Counted from the first letter of the stretch, positions 35,005 to 44,589 are shown. The stretch: DNA of 44,625 nucleotides from Chloroflexota bacterium (GCA_026713245.1 JAPOOU010000147.1:1-44625), one strand, 5' to 3'. Notes: generated by a model from the sequence alone, not told the origin. A program made the numbers and translations.

Positions 35005-35165
35005 TGACGCGAAAGTTTCACGAGCTAAGCTCCGGGCAGGAATTCGGACTTCTGATCGAGCGATCAGTTACCGCTGCGCGACAGTGTCGGACTCGCACCG
35101 ACTTTCCCTGTTTGTGCCGAACATCCGGGTTCAGGCACACCCGAGACTTAGAAATATGTACGTGT
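35005..35165 (-). promoter_or_regulatory. Cobalamin riboswitch aptamer
   Basis: The minus strand carries the ordered elements GGGAA (35104-35108), GGTGCGAGTCC (35089-35099), CTGTCGCGCAGCGGTAA (35068-35084) and AGTCCGAATTCCTGCC (35035-35050), as in the conserved cobalamin aptamer core. A stem with GTGTGCC and GGCACA lies before it. The B12 box is somewhat divergent. Ligand binding should favour the terminator and switch off uptake genes and cobO. The edges are approximate. Confidence 0.88.
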
Positions 35166-35235
35166 GGCGAGGGTAACACGGGCGGATCGATTTGTCAAAG
35201 GATTTGGTTTTTCTCTCTGCGAGCTCCGCGTTCTC

Positions 35236-35336
35236 AGTAAATCCAACAACAAAATGTAAAAACGTAGGGGCGAGCCAAGGCTCGCCCCCCGCAAATCCAT
35301 ACACGAATTGGATTGCATTACTCTGTTGGATTTACT
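35236..35336. repeat. 101-bp element with 13-bp terminal inverted repeats
   Basis: AGTAAATCCAACA (35236-35248) and TGTTGGATTTACT (35324-35336) are perfect inverted copies. A perfect hairpin GGGGCGAGCC/GGCTCGCCCC is at 35067+200, i.e. 35267-35288. There is no coding capacity. The termini match the element at 10694-10939. It lies in the 34894-35446 gap, with the riboswitch; apart from these I see nothing there. Confidence 0.82.
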
Positions 35337-35446
35337 TCTGCGTTATCCCCAGTCAATTGTCGGTATGCATTTCCGCCAATTCAGCCGACATCATTTTGAT
35401 GCGATGCTCGATACTGAAGCCGCTTATCTAGAATGCTCGCATAGAT

Positions 35447-36436
35447 CTAGTCCTCGACGGGATAGCGCAGGCCCCAGACAGCGCGAATTCTGTCCATGGT
35501 GTCCATGATCGCCAGCGTTTCATCCAGCGGCATCACGTCGCATTCGATCAGCCCGGACCGAATGCAATTGCCGACAGCCGCCGCTTCGTAATTGAATCCG
35601 TTGCCTTCATTGTCGAAGCTCAGCGTCTCCGGCTCAGATCCGGATACAGCGACTGTCATCTGGCTGGGGCGCCACCACTCGGAAAGGGCGATGGTGCCCT
35701 TGCTGCCCATGATGCGGGCTTCCTGCGGCGTGCTGAGGCGGATCGCGGTAGCGATCGTGGCTAATTCATAGTCGCTGTATTTGAAGATCGTAGCCGAAAA
35801 CTCGTCGACGCCGGTAGAGCCAAGCGTGCCTTGGGAAAGGATCTCGCTGGGCTGTTTGCCGAAGACCATCGACGCCAGTTGTACGCAGTACACGCCGACA
35901 TCGAGCAGCGCGCCGCCGCCAAGCTCAGGATTAAAAAGACGATGGTCGGGCATGATCTGGCCCATGCGAAAGCCGAAGTCCACTTGCAGCAGCATGACAT
36001 CGCCGATGATCTTGTCGGCGAGCAATTGGCGCAGCTTGACCATGCCCGGGAAGAAGCGCGTCCAGAAGGCGTCCATCAGAAAGCGCTTGTTGGCGCGGGC
36101 GCATGCGACCATCTCTTGCGCTTGCGCGCTATTGACGGCGAAGGGCTTTTCGCAGAGTACGTGCTTGCCGGCGTTCAGGCATAGCAAGGTATTGGGCAGG
36201 TGATAAGTATGTGGCGTGCCGATGTAAACGACATCGACATCGGGGTCCTTTGCCAGCGCCTCGTAACTGCCGTAGCATTTGGTCGCGCCGAATTCCGCGC
36301 CAAAGGCATCGGCCTTGTCACCCGAGCGCGAGGCGACGGCATAGACCTCGGCATCCGGCAGGAAGCCCACTCCCGTGGCGAACTTCCGTGATATGCTTCC
36401 CAGTCCGATCAATCCCCAACGGATTCGGTCAGTCAT
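35447..36436 (-). CDS. Gfo/Idh/MocA-family oxidoreductase
   Basis: The 329-residue protein has an N-terminal NAD(P)-binding Rossmann fold (WGLIGLGSISRKFA) and the family motif CEKPFAVN (about 95-102), Lys being catalytic. The second half has GGGALLDVGVYCV, as in dihydrodiol dehydrogenase-like members. It overlaps the upstream aldo/keto reductase by four bases (ATGA). The substrate is probably a sugar or a related polyol; no direct evidence. Confidence 0.92.
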   Translation of the reverse strand: MTDRIRWGLIGLGSISRKFATGVGFLPDAEVYAVASRSGDKADAFGAEFGATKCYGSYEALAKDPDVDVVYIGTPHTYHLPNTLLCLNAGKHVLCEKPFAVNSAQAQEMVACARANKRFLMDAFWTRFFPGMVKLRQLLADKIIGDVMLLQVDFGFRMGQIMPDHRLFNPELGGGALLDVGVYCVQLASMVFGKQPSEILSQGTLGSTGVDEFSATIFKYSDYELATIATAIRLSTPQEARIMGSKGTIALSEWWRPSQMTVAVSGSEPETLSFDNEGNGFNYEAAAVGNCIRSGLIECDVMPLDETLAIMDTMDRIRAVWGLRYPVED

Positions 36437-37410
36437 AAAGGCTTTTCCTCTGTTTTCATTTCCAGCCAGGAGATTTCCGCGGCGCTGAGTTTTATATCGA
36501 CAGCGGCGGCGTTATCCGGGATCTGCTCGACCTCCCAATTGGCCACGATCGGGTGGTAGCGGGGATTGCTGCTCAGTATGTAGGCTACGGCGATTTGCGC
36601 AGGCGTGACGCCCTTGTCGGCGGCCAGTTCCAGAACACGGTCAAGCCGCTGGAAATTGCTCTCATAGGCATAGGCGCCGATGGGATTGGTATCCCAGTAG
36701 TTGCTGAAGCTGTCCAGATTGTCGCGGCGGAACTTGCCGGTCATGAAGCCGCCGGCCAGGCTCGACCAGGTGAACAGCGAGATTTCGTTGTCATCGTACC
36801 AGGCGCGGTCGGCTTCGCCCTGGGCGCCGCTGACGCTGATGCAGCCTTCCCAGGGCGGCTTGACCATTTCGGCAACGCTGAACTGCGGGCTGCTGACTGT
36901 GAATGGCGTCTTGTCGTTGGTGGCAGCATACTTATTGGCCGCTTGAACGCGGTCGGCCAGCCAGTTGGAACCGCCGTATACGCCGATCTGTCCCGCTTCT
37001 TTAGCCTCATGTAGCACATCGACGATCTCGTCGACGGGATAATCCGGACTGTCGCGGTGCAGCAGAAAGAGCTCGACATGATCAGTCTGCAGGCGTTCGA
37101 GGGATTCGGCAAGGTCGCTGCGGATGTACTCGGGACGGACGCGATCAGGTATACCGTTTTCTGGATGGGCGCATTTAGTCAAGATCACCACGTCATCGCG
37201 AATCCCGCGCGACGTGATCCAGGCGCCAAGTTCTGTATCGGTGAGGCCGGCGCCGTAGCTGTGCGCGCTGTCGAAGGCGTTGAAGCCGTTTTCGAAACAG
37301 GCGTCCAGCAAGCGGAAGTTGCCGTCGCGATCTTCTGCCGAGAGCATGATGCTGCCCTGCAGCAGGCGTGAGACCGGTTTGTCGATGCCATCGATTCTGG
37401 TGTATTCCAT
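36433..37410 (-). CDS. Aldo/keto reductase
   Basis: The 325-residue protein shows the AKR barrel: FDSAHSYGAGLTDTELGAWI (catalytic Asp and Tyr), VILTKCAHPE (Lys), VELFLLHRDSPD (His). AAGGA precedes the ATG at 37410. It is the first gene of a two-gene operon with the Gfo/Idh/MocA protein, so the two may act in sequence on one carbohydrate. The substrate is unknown. Confidence 0.93.
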   Translation of the reverse strand: MEYTRIDGIDKPVSRLLQGSIMLSAEDRDGNFRLLDACFENGFNAFDSAHSYGAGLTDTELGAWITSRGIRDDVVILTKCAHPENGIPDRVRPEYIRSDLAESLERLQTDHVELFLLHRDSPDYPVDEIVDVLHEAKEAGQIGVYGGSNWLADRVQAANKYAATNDKTPFTVSSPQFSVAEMVKPPWEGCISVSGAQGEADRAWYDDNEISLFTWSSLAGGFMTGKFRRDNLDSFSNYWDTNPIGAYAYESNFQRLDRVLELAADKGVTPAQIAVAYILSSNPRYHPIVANWEVEQIPDNAAAVDIKLSAAEISWLEMKTEEKPL

Positions 37411-37432
37411 AGCGAATGCTTCCTTTCTATAC

Positions 37433-37449
37433 GCGCCGTATTGTAGCGC
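37433..37449 (-). promoter_or_regulatory. Candidate -10 region shared with the M42 gene
   Basis: On the minus strand it reads GCGCTACAATACGGCGC, matching the sequence before the M42 gene at 16 of 17 positions. TACAAT is a good -10 box. The -35 region is not obvious. Confidence 0.5.
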
Positions 37450-37640
37450 AAAGCAGCAGATGAAACAGCGGAATCTTCACGGCAAGCGCAATTGTCGGTT
37501 GCTACAAATGTTTATGGGGACAGAAGACTTTGACAGCATCTACAAGGCGCGTAGCAGTTGGTTCTGGAACCGCCGGTTTGCAGCGATATGCTGTTGCATT
37601 GGCCGGCAAGAGGCGCAGATTGGTTGGTACTGGTTTGTGC

Positions 37641-40600
37641 TTATTCCGGCAGCACGTCCCGCGGCTTGGAACTGCCTTCCTTGGGGGGGCCGACTACGCC
37701 GCGCTCTTCCATCATGTCGACCAGGCGCGCCGCGCGCGTATAACCGATGCGCAAACGCCGCTGCAAGAGCGAGATCGACGCCTTTTCCAGCCGTCGGACC
37801 ATATCGACCGCGGTTTGGTATAGCTCATCTTCTTGCGGATCCGGATTGCCAGTCATGTCCTCGACGGCCATGCCGGTCATGTCGCGCTGGGCGGACGCAT
37901 CCCAAAACGAAGCTTGACTGGGCGCTTCGATACTTGCTGCGCCGGACTCGTGTCCATTACCAGGTTGCCTGTTTTTGCTTCTCGCTTCAGCCGGGAGACT
38001 GATCGGTTCAATCCCTTCGACGCCCAGATTCTGAAGTTTCCAGAAGCGACTGATGCTGTTGATCTCTTCGTCGGAGACGAAAACGCCCTGCATGCGCACA
38101 GGGGCCGGCGCGTCGCCGGACAGATAGAGCATATCGCCCTTGCCCAGCAGGCGCTCAGCGCCGGGCTGATCCAAAATCACGCGGCTGTCGACGCTTCCGG
38201 CCACTGCAAAGGCGATGCGCGCCGGGAAATTGGCTTTGATGAGCCCGGTCACCACGTCAACAGAGGGACGCTGCGTGGCGATCACCAGATGAATGCCGGT
38301 GGCGCGCGCCAGCGCCGCAATGCGCGAGATGGCGCGTTCCGTTTCTTCGGGCGCGGTCATCATCAGGTCGGCCAATTCGTCGATGATCACCACGATGTAG
38401 GGCATAGGCGCCGACTCGGGATCGAGAATGTGGTTGTAATCGATCAGGTTGCGGGCGCCGGCCTTGCTGAATTTTTTGTAGCGCTCGTCCATCTCGCTCG
38501 TGACCCAGCGCAAGACGCCCACTGTCTTTTCGAGTTCCACGACGACGGGCGCGACCAGATGAGGCAGGCCATTGTAGCCGGTCAATTCTACCCGTTTTGG
38601 ATCAACCATAATGAATTTGACATCGTCGGGCGATCGGTTGGCCAGGATACTGATAATGATGGCGTTGATGCATTTGGATTTGCCGGAACCGGTGGTGCCG
38701 GCGATCAAAAGGTGAGGCATCTGCGTCAGATCGGCGGAAACCGGTTTTCCGTCTACGGACATACCCAGCGCGATGGCAAGGGGGGAGTCAATATGTTGAA
38801 AACTATGTGATTCCATGACGTCTCGCAGGCTAACCATCGCCGAGTCCGGATTGGGCACTTCGATGCCGACATAACCCTTTCCCGGTACCGGGGCTTCTAT
38901 ACGGATCGACTTGGCCCCCAGCGCCAATTGAAGGTCCTTGTCCAACTGGGCGATGGCGCTGACCTTGACACGACTGCGCTTGCCGGTTCGCGACGTCAAA
39001 TAATCGGGTTCGACGCCGAACTGCGTGATCACCGGACCGGTATTGAGCTCCACCACGCGCCCGGGCGCGCCGAAACTGGCCAGCGTGTCTTCGATTATCT
39101 GCGCTTGCTGCAGCAGGACTTCTTCGTCCATTTCGCCGGTAGAGCCGCCGGTAAGCAACGCGCGGAAATCCGGCAAACCCCACTCGACTCGCGGCCGTGA
39201 TCGCCGCGCCGGTTCGGTCGCAACAGTCTGATTTTCGGGGTCCGCCGGTTCCGCAGCCCGGGGAAAGGGTTTTACGCTGCTGGGGAGTTCAGCCGCGCTT
39301 TCCGCGATCGCGTCCGATCGATCGTCGAACTGCTCGGGTGGGACTTCGGGTTTGCTACTGGAGTCTGATGGCTCATTCGCGTCGCTAGCGGGACGGATGA
39401 CTTGTGCCGAATCCGGCCCAAGCTCGGGTGGCTGCAATGGGCGCGACCTCAGCCACGTATTATCGTCCGAGCGCGCGCTTTCATCATTGCGCTCGGGCAA
39501 TGCGATCCGCGGTTCTGGCCGCCTGGAGGGCGCGATGTCGGGTTCGTCAATTGGTCGCTCGGTTGCTCGCTTCGATGTGCGCTCCGTCGGTCGTTGCATT
39601 GGCGCTGCTGGCGCCTCTGCGCGTATGGACGAGGATGAATCGGATTGCGGCCGAATCGGCTCTACCGGTGACCCGGATGCTCGCATCGGCGGCGCTGGTT
39701 TGGCTGCGTAAGACCGCCAGTTTGGCTTCACCTTTGCTTTGCTTGCTGTCGCCGCGCCCGTTTCGTTGGCCGGGGCATGATTCCGAGTTTCCGATGCGCT
39801 GCCGGCGCCGCCGGCAAAGAGCCGCCCAAAGATGCGCGATCCTTGCCGAATTGGCGCCCTTGCCGTCGGCGCCTCGCGGACAGCGGCTTCCGCGCTGGAT
39901 TCGGCGGCGGCTCTCAAGAGGCTGACGCGCCTGGAAAGCATGTCACGCAGTCGAATCGGTATCGGCATGGTATCGCCGGATGGCTCGGGCAGGGCATTCA
40001 CCCCAGCTACCGATCCCGACAATTTGGCCGACTCCGGCTTTGATACGCGGACGGTTGCCTCTTGCCGAGTCAGAATAGTTTGTTCTTCCATTTGCAATAT
40101 TTGCGCGCGCCGCATGGCGGCTCGCTGCGCTATATTGTCACGCATGCCCCGCGTGAATCCGATAGTCACGGCGGCGAGTTCGGCCATGCTCAAGCGCGTG
40201 ATCATCATCGTCGCGAAGGTCAAGACCATGGCCACGATCACAAATCCGCCCAGCTCGGTCAGATTAATTACGAGCACTTGATATATCCAGCCGCCGATTA
40301 ATCCCCCGCCGCGACCGCTGAGATAGGAAAGCTCTACCAAGCCGCGCACACAATCCGGCGCGCAATAGCCGTCGCCGACATAGCTCATTGACTCCGCAAA
40401 CTGGAACAACACTAACGCGCCGATGAACGCGGTTAATGTGCCGGCGAGACGTACCGGATCAATCATTGGCGCCTGATCGCCAAAATGCCGGACGATCAGC
40501 CACATGCCGATGGCAAACATGGTGATAGGAACCGCCAAAGCTCCCCAGCCCAGCAGTTGGCCTATCAGCTTGTGTACCGCGCCGATCGCAGCCTGCTCGC

Positions 40601-41489
40601 GCGAAAGAGCGCTGAAAAACAGGACGATAGCGCCGAAGACCAGCCCCACGCCGACAAGATCCAGCTTCCGGTCCAAATCGAGCCATTCGCTTGACTTGAA
40701 GATTGGCGCTTTGCTGGGACGGATGTGGCTGCCGGGACTTGCGTGTTGCTCGTCGGCGTCGGCGCGATCCAGACGGCGCCGGGACGCGCCGACTGACTGC
40801 GTTTCGCGACCTGTCCGTCGCGTATCGCCGCGGCTGGCGCCAAATGCGGCGCGAATGGAAGGTTTGTTCGATTCCTGCTTCGAGCGCTTTACAGGTTGAA
40901 CCGGGCGAGCGTCCTCGTCTGGTTTGGCTCGTCGCAGGCCTTGCCGCAAGTTGCCGACGCGGCCGGCAAAGGCCTTGAGTTTGCTTGTCTTGCCATTGTT
41001 GTCGCGAGGGCCGGCATCCTTCTTTGCGTCATTAGTCACCTTGTTACGACGGAAGGGCGACCGCAGACTGATGGATCGACGCTTGGCGCTACCTTGTTGA
41101 TTGTCGCGTTCCGCTCGATTGCCGTCGTTTGACCCATCCGGGGCAGACTGCGCGCCGCGTCGAGAATCCCGCTTGCCCCCGGTCTCACGCGCCCTGGCGG
41201 CTTTCTTTTTGCCCCGGCGAGACTTCTTGGGGGGGCGGTTTGCTCGGGCGCGCGTGGACTCGCGCCCCACCGCCGAAGCATTGTCATCGCGCGCGTCACC
41301 GCTCCCAGGGGACGCGTCGATAGCGTCATTGCGCGATCCGCTGCTCCCCAAGACCTTGGAAGAGCCGCGCTTTGCCGCGTCCGACGGACGACTCTCCGCG
41401 CCCCGACCGCCGCTTCCCGGGGCATCCGGGTCAAAATATTCATCGTCATCGATGTATTCCGGCTCATCGTCGCCGCGATAGGCCATCAT
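37641..41489 (-). CDS. ftsK: FtsK/SpoIIIE DNA translocase with long charged N-terminus
   Basis: The protein has 1282 residues from ATG 41489 (41486 is an alternative, better spaced to AAGG). Residues 1 to about 265 are charged and repetitive in Arg, Lys and Asp. Four membrane segments follow (about 270-460), then a proline- and Ser-rich linker to about 760. The motor begins with LGAKSIRIEAPVPGKGYVGI; Walker A is GTTGSGKSKC at about 930 and Walker B VVIIDELADLMM. The C-terminal gamma winged helix (SISLLQRRLRIGYTRAARLV) is present and should read KOPS/SRS-like sites. It moves chromosomal DNA through the division septum. The N-terminal extension is longer than in SpoIIIE. No neighbour is functionally linked. 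Confidence 0.95.
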   Translation of the reverse strand: MMAYRGDDEPEYIDDDEYFDPDAPGSGGRGAESRPSDAAKRGSSKVLGSSGSRNDAIDASPGSGDARDDNASAVGRESTRARANRPPKKSRRGKKKAARARETGGKRDSRRGAQSAPDGSNDGNRAERDNQQGSAKRRSISLRSPFRRNKVTNDAKKDAGPRDNNGKTSKLKAFAGRVGNLRQGLRRAKPDEDARPVQPVKRSKQESNKPSIRAAFGASRGDTRRTGRETQSVGASRRRLDRADADEQHASPGSHIRPSKAPIFKSSEWLDLDRKLDLVGVGLVFGAIVLFFSALSREQAAIGAVHKLIGQLLGWGALAVPITMFAIGMWLIVRHFGDQAPMIDPVRLAGTLTAFIGALVLFQFAESMSYVGDGYCAPDCVRGLVELSYLSGRGGGLIGGWIYQVLVINLTELGGFVIVAMVLTFATMMITRLSMAELAAVTIGFTRGMRDNIAQRAAMRRAQILQMEEQTILTRQEATVRVSKPESAKLSGSVAGVNALPEPSGDTMPIPIRLRDMLSRRVSLLRAAAESSAEAAVREAPTARAPIRQGSRIFGRLFAGGAGSASETRNHAPANETGAATASKAKVKPNWRSYAAKPAPPMRASGSPVEPIRPQSDSSSSIRAEAPAAPMQRPTERTSKRATERPIDEPDIAPSRRPEPRIALPERNDESARSDDNTWLRSRPLQPPELGPDSAQVIRPASDANEPSDSSSKPEVPPEQFDDRSDAIAESAAELPSSVKPFPRAAEPADPENQTVATEPARRSRPRVEWGLPDFRALLTGGSTGEMDEEVLLQQAQIIEDTLASFGAPGRVVELNTGPVITQFGVEPDYLTSRTGKRSRVKVSAIAQLDKDLQLALGAKSIRIEAPVPGKGYVGIEVPNPDSAMVSLRDVMESHSFQHIDSPLAIALGMSVDGKPVSADLTQMPHLLIAGTTGSGKSKCINAIIISILANRSPDDVKFIMVDPKRVELTGYNGLPHLVAPVVVELEKTVGVLRWVTSEMDERYKKFSKAGARNLIDYNHILDPESAPMPYIVVIIDELADLMMTAPEETERAISRIAALARATGIHLVIATQRPSVDVVTGLIKANFPARIAFAVAGSVDSRVILDQPGAERLLGKGDMLYLSGDAPAPVRMQGVFVSDEEINSISRFWKLQNLGVEGIEPISLPAEARSKNRQPGNGHESGAASIEAPSQASFWDASAQRDMTGMAVEDMTGNPDPQEDELYQTAVDMVRRLEKASISLLQRRLRIGYTRAARLVDMMEERGVVGPPKEGSSKPRDVLPE

Positions 41490-41989
41490 TCAACCTTGAC
41501 TGATTTTGATATAACCGTTGGGAAAATACAGTATTTGCCCCCCAAATACTCGCGTCCCCATACATAGCATATCACAGAACCCGTATTCGGGCGACAGGCT
41601 TTAGAACATATATTCGCTCATAAATGCTGAGATTGAAGAAGTCCCGGGCGAGAAGTGCCGCTCGGCGGCAGAAGTAGAACCAATAAAGAAATGCAAATTT
41701 CGCTAAAGCAACGATCTGTTGGGACGACAGGCGGTCAGTGTCGGCGGTGAGTGTCTACGCGACCTACGCGACCTATCATGTCGCCCGAAACCACAAACCG
41801 CAGCCGCAGTGGGCGACCAGATGGGCGCTGTTGAAAAATAGGATTTCGTCTTAGAGATTGGTCTCATTTGACCTGTTAACAGCCCTTCCCTGATGCTTCG
41901 GGGTTTCCGCCCCCCGTTTAGCGGGGGGATCGAGGGGGGCACAGGGCCGGGGGAGGGGTTAGAGTAGAATATAAACAGAGTCAGATATG

Positions 41990-42094
41990 TCGCCCCTGTT
42001 TACGTAAACCGCGTCGCTGATTCGACGGGAAGCCTTACGATTTTGCGTGAGCGCGACATTCCTGGGACCTTTTCGCTGCCGCCGAGCGGCTACA
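41990..42094 (-). repeat. 105-bp dispersed repeat, copy B
   Basis: The reverse complement is nearly identical to 10741-10845, with a few substitutions including one in the CGTCG hairpin. The pair lies in opposite orientation more than 31 kb apart. Confidence 0.85.
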
Positions 42095-42121
42095 GTTTTT
42101 AGACTTCGATGGTCCCTGTAG

Positions 42122-42141
42122 GGGTCAGCCTTGGCTGACCC
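42122..42141 (+). repeat. REP-like hairpin
   Basis: GGGTCAGCC-tt-GGCTGACCC, a perfect stem. The sequence CTGTAGGGG before it and the layout match the GGGGCGAGCC hairpins at 10840 and 35267, so it belongs to the same class. Confidence 0.65.
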
Positions 42142-42218
42142 GTCGCATTTGTAACCTGTTACTGCAAACCTGTCCCTTCCTCAGATGTATAAGTAGGGGA
42201 GATATTAAAGAAGAATTG

Positions 42219-43193
42219 CTAGACCGTCAGAACCAGCTTGCCCATCGCGCGCCGATTGATGAGGTCCTCAAGCGCATTGGGCGCGTCCTCGAGCGGATAG
42301 GCGCGGTGAATATGCGGCCGCAAGCGATCGTCGTTGTACCAGGTTAGCAACTGCTGGAAGGATCGCTTGACGACGCCGGGATCGCGGGAAAGGTAGGCGC
42401 CCCAGAACACGCCGACCAGGGACGCGTTTTTGAGCAAGGCGATATTGGCAGGCAAGGCAGGTATCCGTCCGCTGGCGAATCCGATCACCAGATAGCGGCC
42501 CTCCCAAGCGATGCGGCGAACCGCCTGGTCAAAAATATCGCCGCCGACCGGGTCGAAGATGACGTCCGGGCCACGATCTTCAGTTAGCGATTTTATGCGT
42601 TCGCGCAGGTCCTCGTGACTATAGTTGATCGTATCGTCGGCGCCGCGGCTGCGCGCCAAAGCCAGCTTATGCGCGTTGCTGGCGGCGGCTATTACGCGCG
42701 CGCTCATCAGCTTGCCGATTTCCACTGCCGCCAGACCGACGCCGCCTGCCGCGCCCAATACGAGCAAAATTTCGCCGGCATTCAGCCGGGCTCGGCAGGA
42801 CAGGGCGACATGCGCCGTTCCATAGACCAGCGGAAAACCAGCGCCCGTTTCGTAGGACATATTTGCGGGCATGTGCAACGCGGCGGACTGTGGGACGACG
42901 ACTTCTTCGGCGAAGCCGCCGAACATCATGGTAGCCATAATCCGCTGGCCGACGCGCTCAGTGTCCACGCCCGGGCCAACTTCGATGATATCGCCGGCGA
43001 CCTCCAGGCCCGGGCTGAAGGGGAACGGTGGTTTCAATTGATACAAGCCCTGGATCATCAGCGCGTCGGGGAAGTTGACGCCGCAGGCGCGCACCCTGAT
43101 CTTGACTTCGTCCCGTTTAACTAGCGGGCTTTCAAGGTCTTCGACCGTCAGTTGATCGGGCGCGCCGAAGGATTTACAAAGTACGGCCTTCAT
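42219..43193 (-). CDS. Quinone-oxidoreductase-like MDR protein
   Basis: The 324-residue medium-chain dehydrogenase/reductase lacks the zinc-binding residues of alcohol dehydrogenases and has the quinone-oxidoreductase pattern: VNFPDALMIQGLYQ, PGLEVAGDIIEVG, and NADPH-binding LVLGAAGGVGLAAVEIGKL. It probably reduces quinones or enoyl compounds with NADPH in the cytoplasm. It lies 55 bases after the M42 gene on the same strand; they may be cotranscribed. Confidence 0.92.
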   Translation of the reverse strand: MKAVLCKSFGAPDQLTVEDLESPLVKRDEVKIRVRACGVNFPDALMIQGLYQLKPPFPFSPGLEVAGDIIEVGPGVDTERVGQRIMATMMFGGFAEEVVVPQSAALHMPANMSYETGAGFPLVYGTAHVALSCRARLNAGEILLVLGAAGGVGLAAVEIGKLMSARVIAAASNAHKLALARSRGADDTINYSHEDLRERIKSLTEDRGPDVIFDPVGGDIFDQAVRRIAWEGRYLVIGFASGRIPALPANIALLKNASLVGVFWGAYLSRDPGVVKRSFQQLLTWYNDDRLRPHIHRAYPLEDAPNALEDLINRRAMGKLVLTV

Positions 43194-43248
43194 AAGTCGT
43201 GGATTCCCCGGCCTCTGGTTTCGCGCGCTTTTGATTCTTGGGCCCCGA

Positions 43249-44244
43249 TCAGATCGCTATCGGATTGGCGAGCAAGCCGGAGAGCAGGTCGATACATGCC
43301 CCCACGTCTCTAATGTCGACGGTTTCACTGGTCGTATGCAGATAGCGCGTGGGAATCGAGATACAGCCGCTGGGAACGCCGGCGTCGGCCAATTGAATGG
43401 CCGAGGCGTCAGTCGTTCCGCCGGCGAGCAACTCCAACTGATACGGGATGTTATCCGCTTCGCAGCGGTCGATCATCCAGTTCTTGATCGCCACAGGCAC
43501 GACCAGGCCCGGGTCATGGACCTTGATTGCGGCGCCCCCGCCCAGCTTGACAAGCATTTTGCGCCCGCGGATCTGGTCACCGCTGCCCGTGACATCAATT
43601 GCGATGCCGATATCCGGGCGGACGCCCTGTGCCGCGGTCTTCGCGCCTCGCAAGCCAACTTCTTCCTGGACGGTGAATGCGAAGTAGACTTCGTTTGGCG
43701 CTTGTCGATCCAGCCCCCGCATGGTTTCAATGGCCACGACGCAGCCAATGCGGTCGTCCAGCGACTTGGCGACAATGCGCTGGCCGCGCGTCTGCATCTC
43801 GCGCATGAATCCGGCCGGCTGTCCTATTGGAACGGCATTGCTTTCTTCGTCGCTTTGCACGTCGATATAGAAGTCGCCGAGAGACTTGCCGCCGCCGTTC
43901 TGCACCGCGATTACACCGACCGTGCCGTCTTCGAAGAGGACGCGGTTGCCGTTGAGCGTGTCGGCTCGCAATCCTCCCATGGCCGAGAAGCGCAGATAGC
44001 CGCTTTCCGGCTCCCGATAATTGGCCATCAGCCCGATCTCGTCCATGTGCGCGGCGACCAAAACTTTCTTGCCGCCGGAACCGACGCGGCAGATCAGATT
44101 GCCCAGTCCGTCCACCCAAGTCTCGTCCGACAGCGCGCTCACCTCGTCACGGATGATGTCGCGGATGCGATGTTCGTAGCCGGGCGGTCCCCAGGTTTCC
44201 ACTAGTTTTCGGGTCAGTTCAATCACGATAGGCTCCAGAATCAT
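43249..44244 (-). CDS. M42-family aminopeptidase
   Basis: The 331-residue metallopeptidase shows the M42 metal-site motifs: VAAHMDEIG, DDRIGCV, VQEEVGLRGA, IAIDVTG and RYLHTTSETV. The glutamate pair in QEEVG holds the catalytic base. Family members are dodecameric cytoplasmic aminopeptidases, some annotated as glutamyl aminopeptidase or, wrongly, as endoglucanase. ATG 44244 is in frame with the first strand (IVIELTRKLVETWGPPG). Confidence 0.94.
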   Translation of the reverse strand: MILEPIVIELTRKLVETWGPPGYEHRIRDIIRDEVSALSDETWVDGLGNLICRVGSGGKKVLVAAHMDEIGLMANYREPESGYLRFSAMGGLRADTLNGNRVLFEDGTVGVIAVQNGGGKSLGDFYIDVQSDEESNAVPIGQPAGFMREMQTRGQRIVAKSLDDRIGCVVAIETMRGLDRQAPNEVYFAFTVQEEVGLRGAKTAAQGVRPDIGIAIDVTGSGDQIRGRKMLVKLGGGAAIKVHDPGLVVPVAIKNWMIDRCEADNIPYQLELLAGGTTDASAIQLADAGVPSGCISIPTRYLHTTSETVDIRDVGACIDLLSGLLANPIAI

Positions 44245-44254
44245 TGTCTGATCT

Positions 44255-44271
44255 GCGCCGTATTGTAACGC
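44255..44271 (-). promoter_or_regulatory. Candidate -10 region of the M42 gene
   Basis: The minus strand reads GCGTTACAATACGGCGC, one mismatch from the sequence before the aldo/keto reductase at 37433-37449. Confidence 0.5.
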
Positions 44272-44589
44272 CTATCCTGTCGCGTATCGACAGCGGGTTT
44301 TTCGGGAAGCGTAGCCATTTCGGTCGCAATAGTTCTAGATAGCCCTCGACATGAGATCCTTAACCCAAAAACCGAGCGATATGACAAGGATGACTGACCG
44401 AGTCGTCCAATACTCATGCAGTTTCTACTCTTCAGGCCACTCACCGGACACTGTTGAAAGACTGTTTTCACCCTCTATATGGTCCCGAAAACTTGGACAC
44501 TGGCTCGAGAGACTTCACCAATTCTCGCCCATCCGGGCAAACGCGACTATATAGTCGCCCTTTGCTTTGCGCTTTCCGCTATGTTCCTT

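Larger units (their letters stand above)
41490..42218. other. Gene-free stretch with hairpins and repeats
   Basis: No gene is visible. It contains a fragment of the dispersed repeat (GCCGCTCGGCGGCA at about 41658), a strong hairpin CCCCCCG/CGGGGGG at 41910-41928, repeat copy B (41990-42094) and a further hairpin at 42122-42141. It also holds the upstream region of ftsK, where a TTATAT is a possible -10 box. Confidence 0.6.

Noticed and set aside
43231..44205. Plus-strand open frame of 324 codons
   Set aside because: It is antisense to the M42 aminopeptidase, which has all its metal-site motifs; the antisense translation has no family resemblance.
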